Source: Candidatus Palauibacter rhopaloidicola (lineage in GTDB: Bacteria > Gemmatimonadota > Gemmatimonadetes > Palauibacterales > Palauibacteraceae). Taken from it: DNA of 64,000 nucleotides. This document shows, in pieces, positions 8,272 to 16,916 of the stretch (the first letter of the stretch is position 1; each line of letters begins with the position of its first letter). The DNA is taken from contig JAPPGH010000031.1 in NCBI GenBank assembly GCA_026914155.1, positions 124,001 through 188,000 of the forward strand, in the 5' to 3' direction. The translations under genes were made by a program, and so were the position numbers. The notes below the pieces were generated by a model. That model did not search any database, was not told where the DNA came from, and was given only the letters and a program-made list of their open reading frames with translations.

Positions 8272-10033
8272 AGTTTCCGCGGGCACCGCCGTCGAAGGCG
8301 CGGCTGTCGGAGGCCCCCCAGCGAAGTCCCGTGTCCCAGTCGATGTAGATCCCCATCGCCTGCCCCTGTCCGCCGCGGGTCCGCGTCACGTGTCCCATGC
8401 CTTCGTAGAGACGCTTCGTGTCGGGCGAGAAGCCCCACTCCTCGAACGAGGTCACGTCGGGCAGCCACTGGTGGTGGATGCGGGGCGACTCGATGGCCCG
8501 GCCGAACTGCGACCCGGTCATCCCGTGGTCGATGACGTTGAGCACCACCTGCAGCGTGGTGTTGATGATCGTCCGCCCCCCCGGACTCCCGATCGCGAGC
8601 ACCGGCCGGCCGTCGCGCGCGACGATCGTCGGCGTCATGCTGGACAGCGGCTGCTTTTCCGGCGCCACGAGATTGGGCGGCGTCCCGATGGTGCCGCGTG
8701 AATTCGTGCGGCCCGGGACCGCGTTGAAATCGCCCAGTTCGTTGTTCAGCAGAAAACCCGCGCCGGGGACGACGACGCTGGAGCCGTAGCCGAACTCGAG
8801 CGTGTACGTCACCGAGACCGCGTTCCCCTCGGAGTCCACGACGGAGTAGTGGGTCGTCTCCTCGCTCGCCTGGAGGAAGGCTCCGTTGAAGGCGGCCGAA
8901 TCGCTCCTGGAGGCCCTCTCCATGTCGATGCTCGCCCGCAGGCTACCGGCGTATTCCTTGGAGGTCAGACGTTCGATCGGCATGTCGGGATTGAACTTCG
9001 GGTCCCCGAGATGGAGCGCGCGGTCCGCGTAGGAGCGCCGCATCGATTCGGTGAGCAGGTGCAGGTAGAGCGCCGAATTGTGTCCGATCTCGGCCAGGTC
9101 GTATCCCTCGAGGATGTTCAGCATCTCCACGAGCCCCGTGCCGCCCGAACTCGGCGGCGGCATCGAATAGACATCGTAGCCCCGGTACGTCCCGTGGATC
9201 GGGGTCAACTCGTCCGCCTCGTAGCGGGCCAGGTCCTCCTCCGTGATCAGGCCTCCGTGCTCGGCCATGAAGTCGGCCAGCAGCTTGGCTGTCTTGCCGC
9301 GGTAGAAGCCGTCGTGCCCGTCGCTCTGGATGCGGCGCAGCGTCTCGGCGAGGTCCGGCTGCCGGAAGGTCTCCCCCGGCTCGTACATGCGGACGCCGTC
9401 CTTGAGGAAGGCCGCGCGGGTGGCGTCGTAGAGCGGTCCGGCCCGGCCGGGCAGAGAGCGGAGCCAGTTCTGCATCGCCCACGTCGAGGGCATGCCGTCC
9501 TCGGCCAGCCGGATCGCGGGCTCGAGAAGATCCGCCCAGGGCAGTCGGCCGAGGCGCTGGTGCGCCTTCCACATCCCGGCCACGGTGCCCGGCACGCCGA
9601 CAGCGAGCAGGCCGATGTGGTTCGAGTTGTCCCGGACCTCACCGTTCGGGCCCAGGTACATGCGCTCCGTCGCCGAGAGCGCCGCCTTCTCGCGGAAGTT
9701 GAACGTCGTCACTTCCCCGTCCGCCCCGTGATACACGAGGAACCCGCCGCCGCCCACGTTGCCGGCCGAGGGGAGGGTCACCGCGAGGGCGAAGGCCGTG
9801 GCGACGACGGCATCGACCGCGTTCCCACCCTTGTCGAGGATCTCCCAGCCCGCTTCCGAGCCGAGGTAGTGGCTGCTCACGACCATGCCTCCCTGCGACG
9901 GCGCCGCCATGCGGCCCGACTGGGCGGCGAGCGGCGCGAGGGCGACCATGCTGGCGGACACGCACACGGCGAGGATTCGGGCGGCGAACGCGAACGCGTG
10001 CTTCCGGTGCATTAGCGCATGATTCCTGGGCAT
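8270..10033 (-). CDS. ggt: Gamma-glutamyltransferase (Ntn hydrolase)
   Basis: 587 residues, exported (signal peptide about 1-35 ending LAPLAAQ). It is synthesised as a proenzyme and would self-cleave before the Thr in EETTHYSVVD (about residue 400). The large-subunit motifs GGNAVDAVVATAFAL and GGGGFLVYH and the small-subunit motifs PLSSMTPTIV and GSPGGRTIINT are all present. It would transfer or hydrolyse gamma-glutamyl groups from glutathione and related peptides in the periplasm. It starts 89 bp after the cyclase-family gene on the same strand, so the two are probably one operon. The frame stays open to 10945 but antisense composition rules out that extension. Confidence 0.95.
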   Translation of the reverse strand: MPRNHALMHRKHAFAFAARILAVCVSASMVALAPLAAQSGRMAAPSQGGMVVSSHYLGSEAGWEILDKGGNAVDAVVATAFALAVTLPSAGNVGGGGFLVYHGADGEVTTFNFREKAALSATERMYLGPNGEVRDNSNHIGLLAVGVPGTVAGMWKAHQRLGRLPWADLLEPAIRLAEDGMPSTWAMQNWLRSLPGRAGPLYDATRAAFLKDGVRMYEPGETFRQPDLAETLRRIQSDGHDGFYRGKTAKLLADFMAEHGGLITEEDLARYEADELTPIHGTYRGYDVYSMPPPSSGGTGLVEMLNILEGYDLAEIGHNSALYLHLLTESMRRSYADRALHLGDPKFNPDMPIERLTSKEYAGSLRASIDMERASRSDSAAFNGAFLQASEETTHYSVVDSEGNAVSVTYTLEFGYGSSVVVPGAGFLLNNELGDFNAVPGRTNSRGTIGTPPNLVAPEKQPLSSMTPTIVARDGRPVLAIGSPGGRTIINTTLQVVLNVIDHGMTGSQFGRAIESPRIHHQWLPDVTSFEEWGFSPDTKRLYEGMGHVTRTRGGQGQAMGIYIDWDTGLRWGASDSRAFDGGARGN

Positions 10034-10122
10034 TGAAGGGCCTCCTCCAGGGGTTTCGCGGGGGATGTCGCGCAGTCGCGCGCAATGTCGGCGGAATGCG
10101 CGCGGCCGGAAAGGGAGGGCCG

Positions 10123-10992
10123 TCAATTCGCCGGCGGCACGAGCGCGACGGCGCGCAGGGGACCTCCCGATCCGCCCGAGATCTTCATCGGCAGGGCGAT
10201 GACGGTCGCGCCGCGGGCCGGAAGACGGTCGAGGTTCGTGAGATTCTCGAGACCGGGCGCGTTCGCCGCGGCGACGATTTGATGGACGATGAAGTCGGTG
10301 GACGCCCCGTAGTCGATGGAAGCCACGTCGGCTCCGAGGGCGGCGGCCTCGCGCTCCTCGACGAGGAGGCGCGCGGCGGCCTCGCCGTAGCTTGGGAAGT
10401 GGAGCTGCGACGCATCCCCGGGCGTGTCGTCCCCGAGGTAGGAGAGGGCGTCGGGCCAGCGCGCGCTCCACCCCGTGCGAAGGAGGACGATGCTCCCGGG
10501 CTCGATCGGACCGTGCTCCGCCTCGTGCGCCTCCACATCGGCCACGGTCAGCCGGTAGTCGACGTCCTCCGCCGCCTGGGCGGTCACGTCGATCACGACC
10601 GCCGGGCCGATGAGGCGCCTGAGCGGGATCGACGCGACGTCGGGCCCTCCCTCGAGGAAATGGATGGGGGCATCGATGTGGGTGCCGCCGTGTTCGGCCG
10701 TCGCCAGGGAGTAGGCGGAGTAGAAGTAGCCGCCCTCGGTCTCGCCGAAGGCCAGTTCCTGCAGCGCGAACCCGGCGGTGTCCGTCGGCCAGTAGACCGT
10801 CTCCTCGCCGAAGGCGTGGCTGAGGTCGACGAGGTCGTAGCCCTCCAGGTCGAGCGGTCCCGGAGCTTCGACGCTCGCGTCTTCCGAGGCGGCCGGCGTG
10901 TCGCCGGGCGTCTCCACCCAAACCGAACAGGCCACCGCCGCGCACCCGGCGAGGACGGCGGCCGCCGCGCGAGAAAGCTCCGAAATCGCCAT
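10123..10992 (-). CDS. Cyclase/kynurenine-formamidase-like metal hydrolase, lipoprotein
   Basis: 289 residues. It has the cyclase-family zinc motif HGGTHIDAPIHF (about residue 100), then DVTAQ, GSIVLLRTGW and GADVASIDYGAS. The N-terminus (AAAVLAGCAAVAC) looks like a lipoprotein signal, so the enzyme is likely periplasmic or membrane-anchored, unlike cytosolic KynB. It is first in a probable two-gene unit with ggt. The substrate is not determinable; N-formylkynurenine is only one of several known for the family. Confidence 0.88.
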   Translation of the reverse strand: MAISELSRAAAAVLAGCAAVACSVWVETPGDTPAASEDASVEAPGPLDLEGYDLVDLSHAFGEETVYWPTDTAGFALQELAFGETEGGYFYSAYSLATAEHGGTHIDAPIHFLEGGPDVASIPLRRLIGPAVVIDVTAQAAEDVDYRLTVADVEAHEAEHGPIEPGSIVLLRTGWSARWPDALSYLGDDTPGDASQLHFPSYGEAAARLLVEEREAAALGADVASIDYGASTDFIVHQIVAAANAPGLENLTNLDRLPARGATVIALPMKISGGSGGPLRAVALVPPAN

Positions 10993-11108
10993 GCGGTTCC
11001 TCCCTTCCCTCCTGAGCCCTGCCGGGCGTCGTCCGGGGGTCCTTTCGGCGCGTCGACCGGGGTCCGTCCGGCGCGCCGCCCGAGCCCTGAAAGTGGCGAC
11101 TCGCGGTT

Positions 11109-11126
11109 GGCGAAGCGAGATTCGCC
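11109..11126. repeat. Inverted repeat at the translation-initiation region of the EamA gene
   Basis: GGCGAA and TTCGCC form a perfect 6-bp inverted repeat with a 6-bp spacer, ending one base before the ATG at 11128. In the mRNA it would form a hairpin covering the ribosome-binding region. It may be coincidental in such GC-rich DNA. Confidence 0.3.
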
Positions 11127-11127
11127 C

Positions 11128-12012
11128 ATGCGCAAGATCACTCGGGGCCTCCTCGTCGTATTCCTTGCCTCCCTCGGGTACGGGGCCCTGCCGATCTTCG
11201 CCAAGCTCGCACTCGCGGAGGGCGTCGAGGTGCTGCCGCTGCTGGCCTGGCGCTTCCTGCTCGGGAGCGGGCTGCTGTGGATCTTCGTGGTCGCCACCGG
11301 GCGGCCCCGGCCCCCGCGCGGACGACGGACCGGCCTCGTCCTGCTCGGTCTGCTGTACGCAGTCAACTCGGTGTGCTACATGCTGGGGCTCGACCGCCTT
11401 CCGGCTTCGGTCGCGACGCTCGTCCTGTTCACCTATCCGGCGATGACCGTGCTCCTGGCGCGGTTCTGGGTCGGCGAACGCTTCACTCCGCGCCGCATCG
11501 CCGCGCTGGCGCTCACGACCGCCGGGTGCGCGCTAACCGTCGGCACGGGACTCGGAGGGGGGGATGCGCTGGGCGTGGGACTCGTCATGCTCGCGGTCGT
11601 GTTCCTGGCCCTGTGGATCGTGCGGAGCCACGGCGTCTTCGCCGGTTTGCCGCCCATCTCCGCCACGGCCACGGCCCTGGCATCCACCGCCATCGCGATC
11701 TCGGCAGCCGGGCTGGCCACGGGAGGCATCGGCGTGCCGCTCGCGCCCGCCCCGCTGCTCCTCCTGGGCGCGATTGGCCTCTTCTCGACCGCCGTCCCCA
11801 TCACGGCGTTCCTGATCGGGATCCAGTGGATCGGCCCGGGCCGGGCGGCGACCGCCGCCACCATGGAGCCCGCCGTGACCCTCGCGCTCGCCGCAGCCGT
11901 GCTCGGCGACCGTCTCTCGGCCGGACAGTGGCTCGGCGCCGCGCTCATCCTCGCCGGAGTCATCTCGCTCCGGCTGGAACCTCGCTCGGACATCGCCGAT
12001 GGCCACCCCTGA
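11128..12012 (+). CDS. EamA/DMT-superfamily transporter
   Basis: 294 residues with ten predicted hydrophobic helices arranged as two EamA repeats (about 5-140 and 150-285). Typical sequences are LASLGYGALPIFAKLALAEG at the first helix, LPASVATLVLFTYPAMTVLL, and the second-repeat counterpart TAATMEPAVTLALAAAVLGD. It likely exports metabolites such as amino acids or nucleobases. It overlaps the downstream sigma-factor gene by 14 bp, but the sigma factor may start later. Confidence 0.9.
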   Translation: MRKITRGLLVVFLASLGYGALPIFAKLALAEGVEVLPLLAWRFLLGSGLLWIFVVATGRPRPPRGRRTGLVLLGLLYAVNSVCYMLGLDRLPASVATLVLFTYPAMTVLLARFWVGERFTPRRIAALALTTAGCALTVGTGLGGGDALGVGLVMLAVVFLALWIVRSHGVFAGLPPISATATALASTAIAISAAGLATGGIGVPLAPAPLLLLGAIGLFSTAVPITAFLIGIQWIGPGRAATAATMEPAVTLALAAAVLGDRLSAGQWLGAALILAGVISLRLEPRSDIADGHP

Positions 12013-12673
12013 TGCCCGCACAGCCGGCGGTACTCCAACCTTTCGGACAAAGGGCGCGTCTCAAGATCGAAACGGGAACGCGGACCAGGACGTGATCGAA
12101 CCGAACGGAAAACCCCGGGAACACGGGTCGGACGCGCGGGCGGAAGGGCAGCCTTCCGCCGGCGTCGAGGCGGACGTGCGGGCGGCGACGTTCGGGGATG
12201 CCGAGGCGTTCGAGCGCCTCTACCGCGCCCATGTATCGCGCGTCTACGGGCTCGCGTGCCGAATGGCCGGGAGCGAACGGGCGGACGAACTCACGCAGGA
12301 TGTCTTCGTTCGGGCGTGGGAGAAGCTCGGGACGTTCCGCGGCGATGCGGCCTTCAGTTCGTGGCTGTACCGGTTGGCGGTGAACCTCCTGTGCAGCCGG
12401 CTGCGAGCGCTGAAGCTGCAGCGGGAACGGGAGATGGCGAACGAGATTCCGCTTGCCGTGGCCCGGGCGCGGCGCGACAGCGTCGAGATCCGCCTCGACT
12501 TCGAGGTCGCGCTCGAACGGCTGCCCGATGGGGCCCGCGAGGTCTTCGTCCTGCACGACGTCGAGGGCTACAAGCACCGCGAGATCGCGGAGCAGTTGGA
12601 CATCACGGCCGGCACGTCCAAGTCCCAGCTGCACCGGGCGCGGATGATTCTGAGACGGCACCTGGAGAGGTAG
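11999..12673 (+). CDS. ECF-type RNA polymerase sigma factor
   Basis: 224 residues. Region 2 (about 70-135) has RLYRAHVSRVYGLACRMAG, ELTQDVFVRAWEKL and FSSWLYRLAVNLL; region 4 (about 165-222) has LERLPDGAREVFVLHDVEGY and a helix-turn-helix HREIAEQLDITAGTSKSQLH. The first 55 residues are polar, unconserved-looking and overlap the EamA gene, so an in-frame GTG at 12092 is an alternative start. The next gene is its probable anti-sigma factor, followed by two DUF4097 proteins, an arrangement typical of envelope-stress regulons. Confidence 0.93.
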   Translation: MATPDARTAGGTPTFRTKGASQDRNGNADQDVIEPNGKPREHGSDARAEGQPSAGVEADVRAATFGDAEAFERLYRAHVSRVYGLACRMAGSERADELTQDVFVRAWEKLGTFRGDAAFSSWLYRLAVNLLCSRLRALKLQREREMANEIPLAVARARRDSVEIRLDFEVALERLPDGAREVFVLHDVEGYKHREIAEQLDITAGTSKSQLHRARMILRRHLER

Positions 12674-12681
12674 TTGAGCCG

Positions 12682-13431
12682 ATGACAGATCGAGAACAGC
12701 GGAAGGATCGCTTTCGGGACCGTCTTTCGGAGTACCTCGACGGCAGCCTCGGCGTCGAGGAGGAGGTCCTGATCGAGCGGCACCTGGAGCGTTGCGAGGA
12801 TTGCGCCCGGACGCTCGCCGAACTCGAGGACGTGGTGGACCGGGCCGCGAGCCTCGGGCCGCGCGAACCGGTCGAGGATCTGTGGCCCGGAATCGCGGCG
12901 CGGATCGGCGCCCGGTCCGCCGGCCTCGCGGGCGCGGCGCCCGACACCTCCGAAGCGCCGGCCCGGCGCAGGCCGCCCGCCGGCCTCATCGCGCGTTTCG
13001 CGCCGCAACTCGCGGCCGGCATCGCGCTGGCGTGGCTCTCCGGGGCCCTCGTGTGGACGGCCGTGGCGCGGGACGACCAAGCGAACGCGGGCACGGCGGG
13101 CGCCTCACCGGGACTCGGCGTCCCGTCGCTGCTGCCCCCGGCCGTGCAAAGCGCCTCGACGCTGGAGGGCAGCGGATCGAGCGCCGAGGAATACGCCCGT
13201 CTGATCGCCGAACTCGAGCGTGTGCTGTTCGACTCGGAGCGGCCGCTGCCGCCGGAGACCGTGGCGCGCATCCGCCGCGCGCTCGTGACGATCGACCGGG
13301 CCATCGAGGACGCCCGCGCGGCGCTGCTCGAACTGCCCGATGACCCCTACATCCAGCAACACATGGAGAACACGATGCGACGCAAGTCGGAGTTCCTTGC
13401 CCAGGCCGTTCAACTCGCGGCGACCGACTGA
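12682..13431 (+). CDS. Zinc-finger anti-sigma factor (zf-HC2), membrane-anchored
   Basis: 249 residues. The N-terminal anti-sigma zinc finger has the motif HLERCEDCARTL (H-x3-C-x2-C, about residue 35), which would bind the sigma factor encoded 8 bp upstream. One hydrophobic segment (AAGIALAWLSGALVWTAVA, about 115-133) is the likely membrane anchor. The periplasmic C-terminal half contains a long helical region (SAEEYARLIAELERVLFD) resembling the periplasmic part of metal- or stress-sensing anti-sigma factors. Its stop overlaps the next start (TGATG). Confidence 0.9.
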   Translation: MTDREQRKDRFRDRLSEYLDGSLGVEEEVLIERHLERCEDCARTLAELEDVVDRAASLGPREPVEDLWPGIAARIGARSAGLAGAAPDTSEAPARRRPPAGLIARFAPQLAAGIALAWLSGALVWTAVARDDQANAGTAGASPGLGVPSLLPPAVQSASTLEGSGSSAEEYARLIAELERVLFDSERPLPPETVARIRRALVTIDRAIEDARAALLELPDDPYIQQHMENTMRRKSEFLAQAVQLAATD

Positions 13432-14306
13432 TGGGCGCGGCGACGGTGGTCCTGACCGCAACCGCTCTCGTAGCGACGAGCCCCGGCGCGCGCGACACGA
13501 CGTTCGTCGTTCCCGAGGGCGCGCGCATCGAGATCGAACACCGCGAGGGAGACATCCGCGTGATGGGCGCGGCCAGCCGCGAGGCGCGGATCGTGCTCGA
13601 CGACGATGACGGCCGGATTCTCGTGCAGTCCTCGGGCGGCACGATTCGGCTCGGCTCGAGCCCGAGCGGCGACGGCGCGGACTTCCTCCTTTACCTGCCG
13701 GAGGATGTCGACGTGAGCGTGGTCGGACACGAGGGCGACGTCACGGTCGCGGGCATCGTCCGCGGCACGGTGACCGTGAGAACGGCCGACGGAGACGTGG
13801 AGATCGACGGTGGCGCCAGCGTCAGCATCGCCACGCTGGACGGCTCCGTGAGGATATCGAACACCGGAGCCGCGACGGTCAGCGTGACGGACGGCGACGT
13901 GTGGCTCGATCAGGTCGCGGGAGCCATGAGCATCAGCGGCATCGACGCCGACATCATCGTCACGAACGCCGACACGCGCGCCATCTCGGTCGCCACGGTG
14001 GACGGCGACGTCTGGTACGACGGCGCCCTTCACGGCGACGGCACCTACTCGCTCAGCACCCACGACGGGGATGTGACGTTCGCCGTCCCCGAGAACGCCG
14101 GCGCCCGCATCTCCGTGTCCACCTTCGATGGAGAACTCGAACCCTCGTTCCCCGTCCAGTTTCAGGGAGGCGGCGTGCGGGGGGGACAGTTCACGGTCGG
14201 CGACGGATCGGCCGAGGTGACGCTGAAGTCGTTCGACGGAGACATCCTCCTCGTCCGGCCGGGAGAGCGCACCCCCGACCTCGATAGTCAGGAACCTACG
14301 AGATAG
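13431..14306 (+). CDS. DUF4097-type beta-solenoid exported protein
   Basis: 291 residues. A short N-terminal hydrophobic segment (VVLTATALVATSPGA) is followed by a repetitive beta-strand domain with recurring DGDV/EGDI turns (EGDIRVMG, EGDVTVAG, DGDVEIDG, DGDVWLDQ, DGDVWYDG, DGDVTFAV, DGDILLVR), the pattern of DUF4097/DUF4098 adhesin-like beta-solenoids. The start overlaps the anti-sigma stop. Genes of this family often sit beside ECF sigma/anti-sigma pairs and probably act in the envelope; the molecular role is unknown. Confidence 0.85.
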   Translation: MGAATVVLTATALVATSPGARDTTFVVPEGARIEIEHREGDIRVMGAASREARIVLDDDDGRILVQSSGGTIRLGSSPSGDGADFLLYLPEDVDVSVVGHEGDVTVAGIVRGTVTVRTADGDVEIDGGASVSIATLDGSVRISNTGAATVSVTDGDVWLDQVAGAMSISGIDADIIVTNADTRAISVATVDGDVWYDGALHGDGTYSLSTHDGDVTFAVPENAGARISVSTFDGELEPSFPVQFQGGGVRGGQFTVGDGSAEVTLKSFDGDILLVRPGERTPDLDSQEPTR

Positions 14307-14355
14307 CCAGTACCCACGAGACAGCTACGAACCCACGAGAACGGGGAGCAGCGTG

Positions 14356-15141
14356 ATGCGGAATACAGTGCGACAACTCGCCGCGGCGGCGGCATGGCTG
14401 GTGTGCCTGGGGGCGGTGGAAGCGCAGGCCCAGGACTTCGAATGGCAGGGATCCGTGGATCGCGGAGACGCGATCACGATCCGCGGCGTGAACGGCTCCG
14501 TCACGGCGAGCGCGGCGAGCGGCAGCGAGGTTCGGGTTCGGGCCACGAAGCAGTGGGACGACGACGACCCGGATTCGGTCCGCATCGAAGTGGTCGAGGA
14601 TTCGCGGGGCGTCGTGATCTGCGCCGTCTACCCGACGAGGCGCGGGCGCGACCCGAACCGCTGCGGCCGGGGCGACGACTACCGCATGAGCGTCAACAAC
14701 AACGACGTGAAGGTGCACTTCACGGTCGAGGTGCCCGCGGGCGTCGAACTCCAGGCCCGCACGGTGAACGGGGAGATCGAGGCGCGGGGGATCGCCGATG
14801 AGGTGGAGGCGCAGACCGTGAATGGCGGGATCGAGGTGCAAGGCAACGGCCCGGTGTCCGCGGAGACCGTGAACGGCGAGATCGAGGCGCGGCTCGGGGG
14901 CGAAATCTCCGAGGACCTTCGCTTCAAGACGGTGAACGGAGGCATCCGGCTCGTGCTCCCGAACGGCACCGATGCCGATGTCGAGATCCGGACGGTCAAC
15001 GGCGCCATCGACACGGAGTTTCCCCTCACCATCCGCGGGCGCTGGGGACCCAAGTCCGCCTCCGGCGAGATCGGCTCCGGAGGGCCGGATATCGAGGTGA
15101 GCACCGTGAACGGCAACATCGCCCTCGTCCGCGGAGGCTGA
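14356..15141 (+). CDS. Second DUF4097-type beta-solenoid exported protein
   Basis: 261 residues with a clear signal peptide ending GAVEAQAQ. The solenoid carries a repeated TVNG turn (TVNGEIEARG, TVNGGIEVQG, TVNGEIEARL, TVNGGIRLVL, TVNGAIDTEF, TVNGNIALVR) at a spacing of about 17-30 residues. I chose the ATG at 14356; a GTG one codon earlier is possible. It lies 49 bp after the first DUF4097 gene and is probably the last gene of the sigma-factor operon. Cys pairs around residues 95-110 could form a disulfide. Confidence 0.87.
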   Translation: MRNTVRQLAAAAAWLVCLGAVEAQAQDFEWQGSVDRGDAITIRGVNGSVTASAASGSEVRVRATKQWDDDDPDSVRIEVVEDSRGVVICAVYPTRRGRDPNRCGRGDDYRMSVNNNDVKVHFTVEVPAGVELQARTVNGEIEARGIADEVEAQTVNGGIEVQGNGPVSAETVNGEIEARLGGEISEDLRFKTVNGGIRLVLPNGTDADVEIRTVNGAIDTEFPLTIRGRWGPKSASGEIGSGGPDIEVSTVNGNIALVRGG

Positions 15142-15180
15142 CGCCACGGGCGGGCGCCCGAAGCGACGCCGAGTCCCGGC

Positions 15181-16821
15181 TCAGCCGAGTGTTGAGGCGA
15201 ACGTCGGGGCGCGGCGCTCGTTCGTGGCCTGCTCGTAGGCGTAGGCGATCCGCAGCAGCGTGGGCTCCGTCCAGGCGGGGCCGAAGAACGAGACGCCCGT
15301 CGGGAGACCGCGCACAAATCCCATCGGCACCGTGATGTCCGGATAGCCGGCGATCGCGGCGGGGGCGGCCGACGATCCGCCGTCGAGCCGGTCCCCCTTG
15401 ATGTGGTCGGTCGGCCACGGGAGGTCGCGCGTCGGTGCGACGATCGCATCCAGGTCGTGCTCCCGCGCCAGGCGGTCGATCCCGTCCTCCCGGTTCGCGC
15501 GCTGAATGGTGGCGACGGCGTTCAAGTATTCGGGGTCCGTGAGGGGTCCCCTCGCCTGGGATGCGATCAGGCGTTCCTGGCCGAAGTGCGGCATCTCCCG
15601 GTCGGCGTTCCGCTCGTTGAACTCGATGACCTCCGCCAGGCTCTTCACCGGGGCGTCCGGACCCAGCCCGGCCAGGTAGGCGTTGAGGTCGGCCTTGAAC
15701 TCGTATTCGAGCAGCACGAGTGAAAGAGGGTCGTTCCACGCCGCCGCGTCCATGTTGGCGGGGTCGATGATGACCGCCCCCTCGGCCCGCATCGCCTCGA
15801 CGGCCTCGTCGAACAGCGCTAGCACGCGCGGGTCGAAGCCGGGGAAGCTGCGCACGACCCCGATGCGAGCGCCCCGTAGGCCGCCCGCGTCGAGGAACTG
15901 CGTGTAATCGGTGTGCGCGCGGCCTTCGCTCGCGGCGGTGGCAGGATCTCGCGGGTCCACGCCCGTGCAGGCGCCGAGCAGGGCCGCCGCGTCGCGGACC
16001 GTCCGGCACATGGGTCCCGCCGTGTCCTGTGAATGGGAGATGGGGATGACCCCGGCCCGGCTCCACAGTCCGACGGTCGGCTTGATGCCCACGATGCCGT
16101 TGCTCGAGGAAGGACACATGATGGAGCCGCCCGTCTCCGTCCCCACCGTGAGCGCGCAGAGGTTCGCCGACGCCGCGACGCCGGAGCCGGAACTCGAACC
16201 GCACGGGTTCCGGTCGAGCGCGTAGGGGTTCCGGCACTGGCCGCCGCGCGCGCTCCAGCCGGAGGTCGCGCGCACGCCCCGGAAGTACGCCCACTCGCTG
16301 AGATTCGCCTTGGCGAGGATGACGGCCCCCGCCTCGCGCAGCCGCGCGGCCACGAACGAGTCCTGCGGCGGGATCGAGCCCTCCAATGCGAGCGAACCCG
16401 CCGTCGTCGTCATCCGGTCGTGCGTGTCGATGTTGTCCTTGAGCGCGACCGGAATACCGTGCAGCGGGCCGCGCACGTTCCCCACCGCGCGCTCGGCGTC
16501 GAGTTCGTCCGCGATCGCGAGCGCGTCGGGGTTCGTCTCGATGATGGAGCGCAGTTCCGGGCCCTGCCCGTCCAGCGCCTCGATGCGTTCGAGGTACATC
16601 TCCGCGATCGAGCGGGCCGTCCGCACGCCCGCCGCCATGCTCGCCTGGAGCTGTTCGACCGTCACCTCGTCCAGCTCGAACGGCGGCACGGCCATCGCGC
16701 CGCCCGCGTCGCCGGCGGCGGAACCGTCTGACCCGCCTTCCGGCGCGCAGCCCGAGGCCGCGGCCACCGCGCCGAGTCCTCCGGCAACGCTGGCTCCGAT
16801 GAAGCTTCGTCGATCGATCAT
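15181..16821 (-). CDS. Amidase-signature enzyme, Tat-exported
   Basis: 546 residues. The Tat-type signal MIDRRSFIGASVAGGLG is followed by a Cys after SG (possible lipoprotein). The amidase-signature catalytic triad is visible: Lys in GIPVALKDNIDT (about residue 131), then the Gly/Ser-rich GSSSGSGVAASANLCALTVG with the cis-Ser, and the nucleophile Ser in TETGGSIMCPSS. It would hydrolyse amide bonds in the periplasm; the family ranges from peptide amidases to aryl acylamidases. It is divergent from the DUF4097 operon end and sits 95 bp from the stop of the VPS10-like gene. Confidence 0.92.
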   Translation of the reverse strand: MIDRRSFIGASVAGGLGAVAAASGCAPEGGSDGSAAGDAGGAMAVPPFELDEVTVEQLQASMAAGVRTARSIAEMYLERIEALDGQGPELRSIIETNPDALAIADELDAERAVGNVRGPLHGIPVALKDNIDTHDRMTTTAGSLALEGSIPPQDSFVAARLREAGAVILAKANLSEWAYFRGVRATSGWSARGGQCRNPYALDRNPCGSSSGSGVAASANLCALTVGTETGGSIMCPSSSNGIVGIKPTVGLWSRAGVIPISHSQDTAGPMCRTVRDAAALLGACTGVDPRDPATAASEGRAHTDYTQFLDAGGLRGARIGVVRSFPGFDPRVLALFDEAVEAMRAEGAVIIDPANMDAAAWNDPLSLVLLEYEFKADLNAYLAGLGPDAPVKSLAEVIEFNERNADREMPHFGQERLIASQARGPLTDPEYLNAVATIQRANREDGIDRLAREHDLDAIVAPTRDLPWPTDHIKGDRLDGGSSAAPAAIAGYPDITVPMGFVRGLPTGVSFFGPAWTEPTLLRIAYAYEQATNERRAPTFASTLG

Positions 16822-16916
16822 GGCGATCTCCCTCTCTTCAGCGGCTCTCTATCCCGGTCCGCCGTCGCGCCGAGTCCGAAAGACGTTCCCGCGGGAACGT
16901 CCGGCGGCGACGCGGC

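Noticed and set aside
10034-10945. Long minus-strand extension of the gamma-glutamyltransferase frame
   Set aside because: It overlaps the cyclase gene in another frame on the same strand; Arg/Gly-rich, no homologous motifs.
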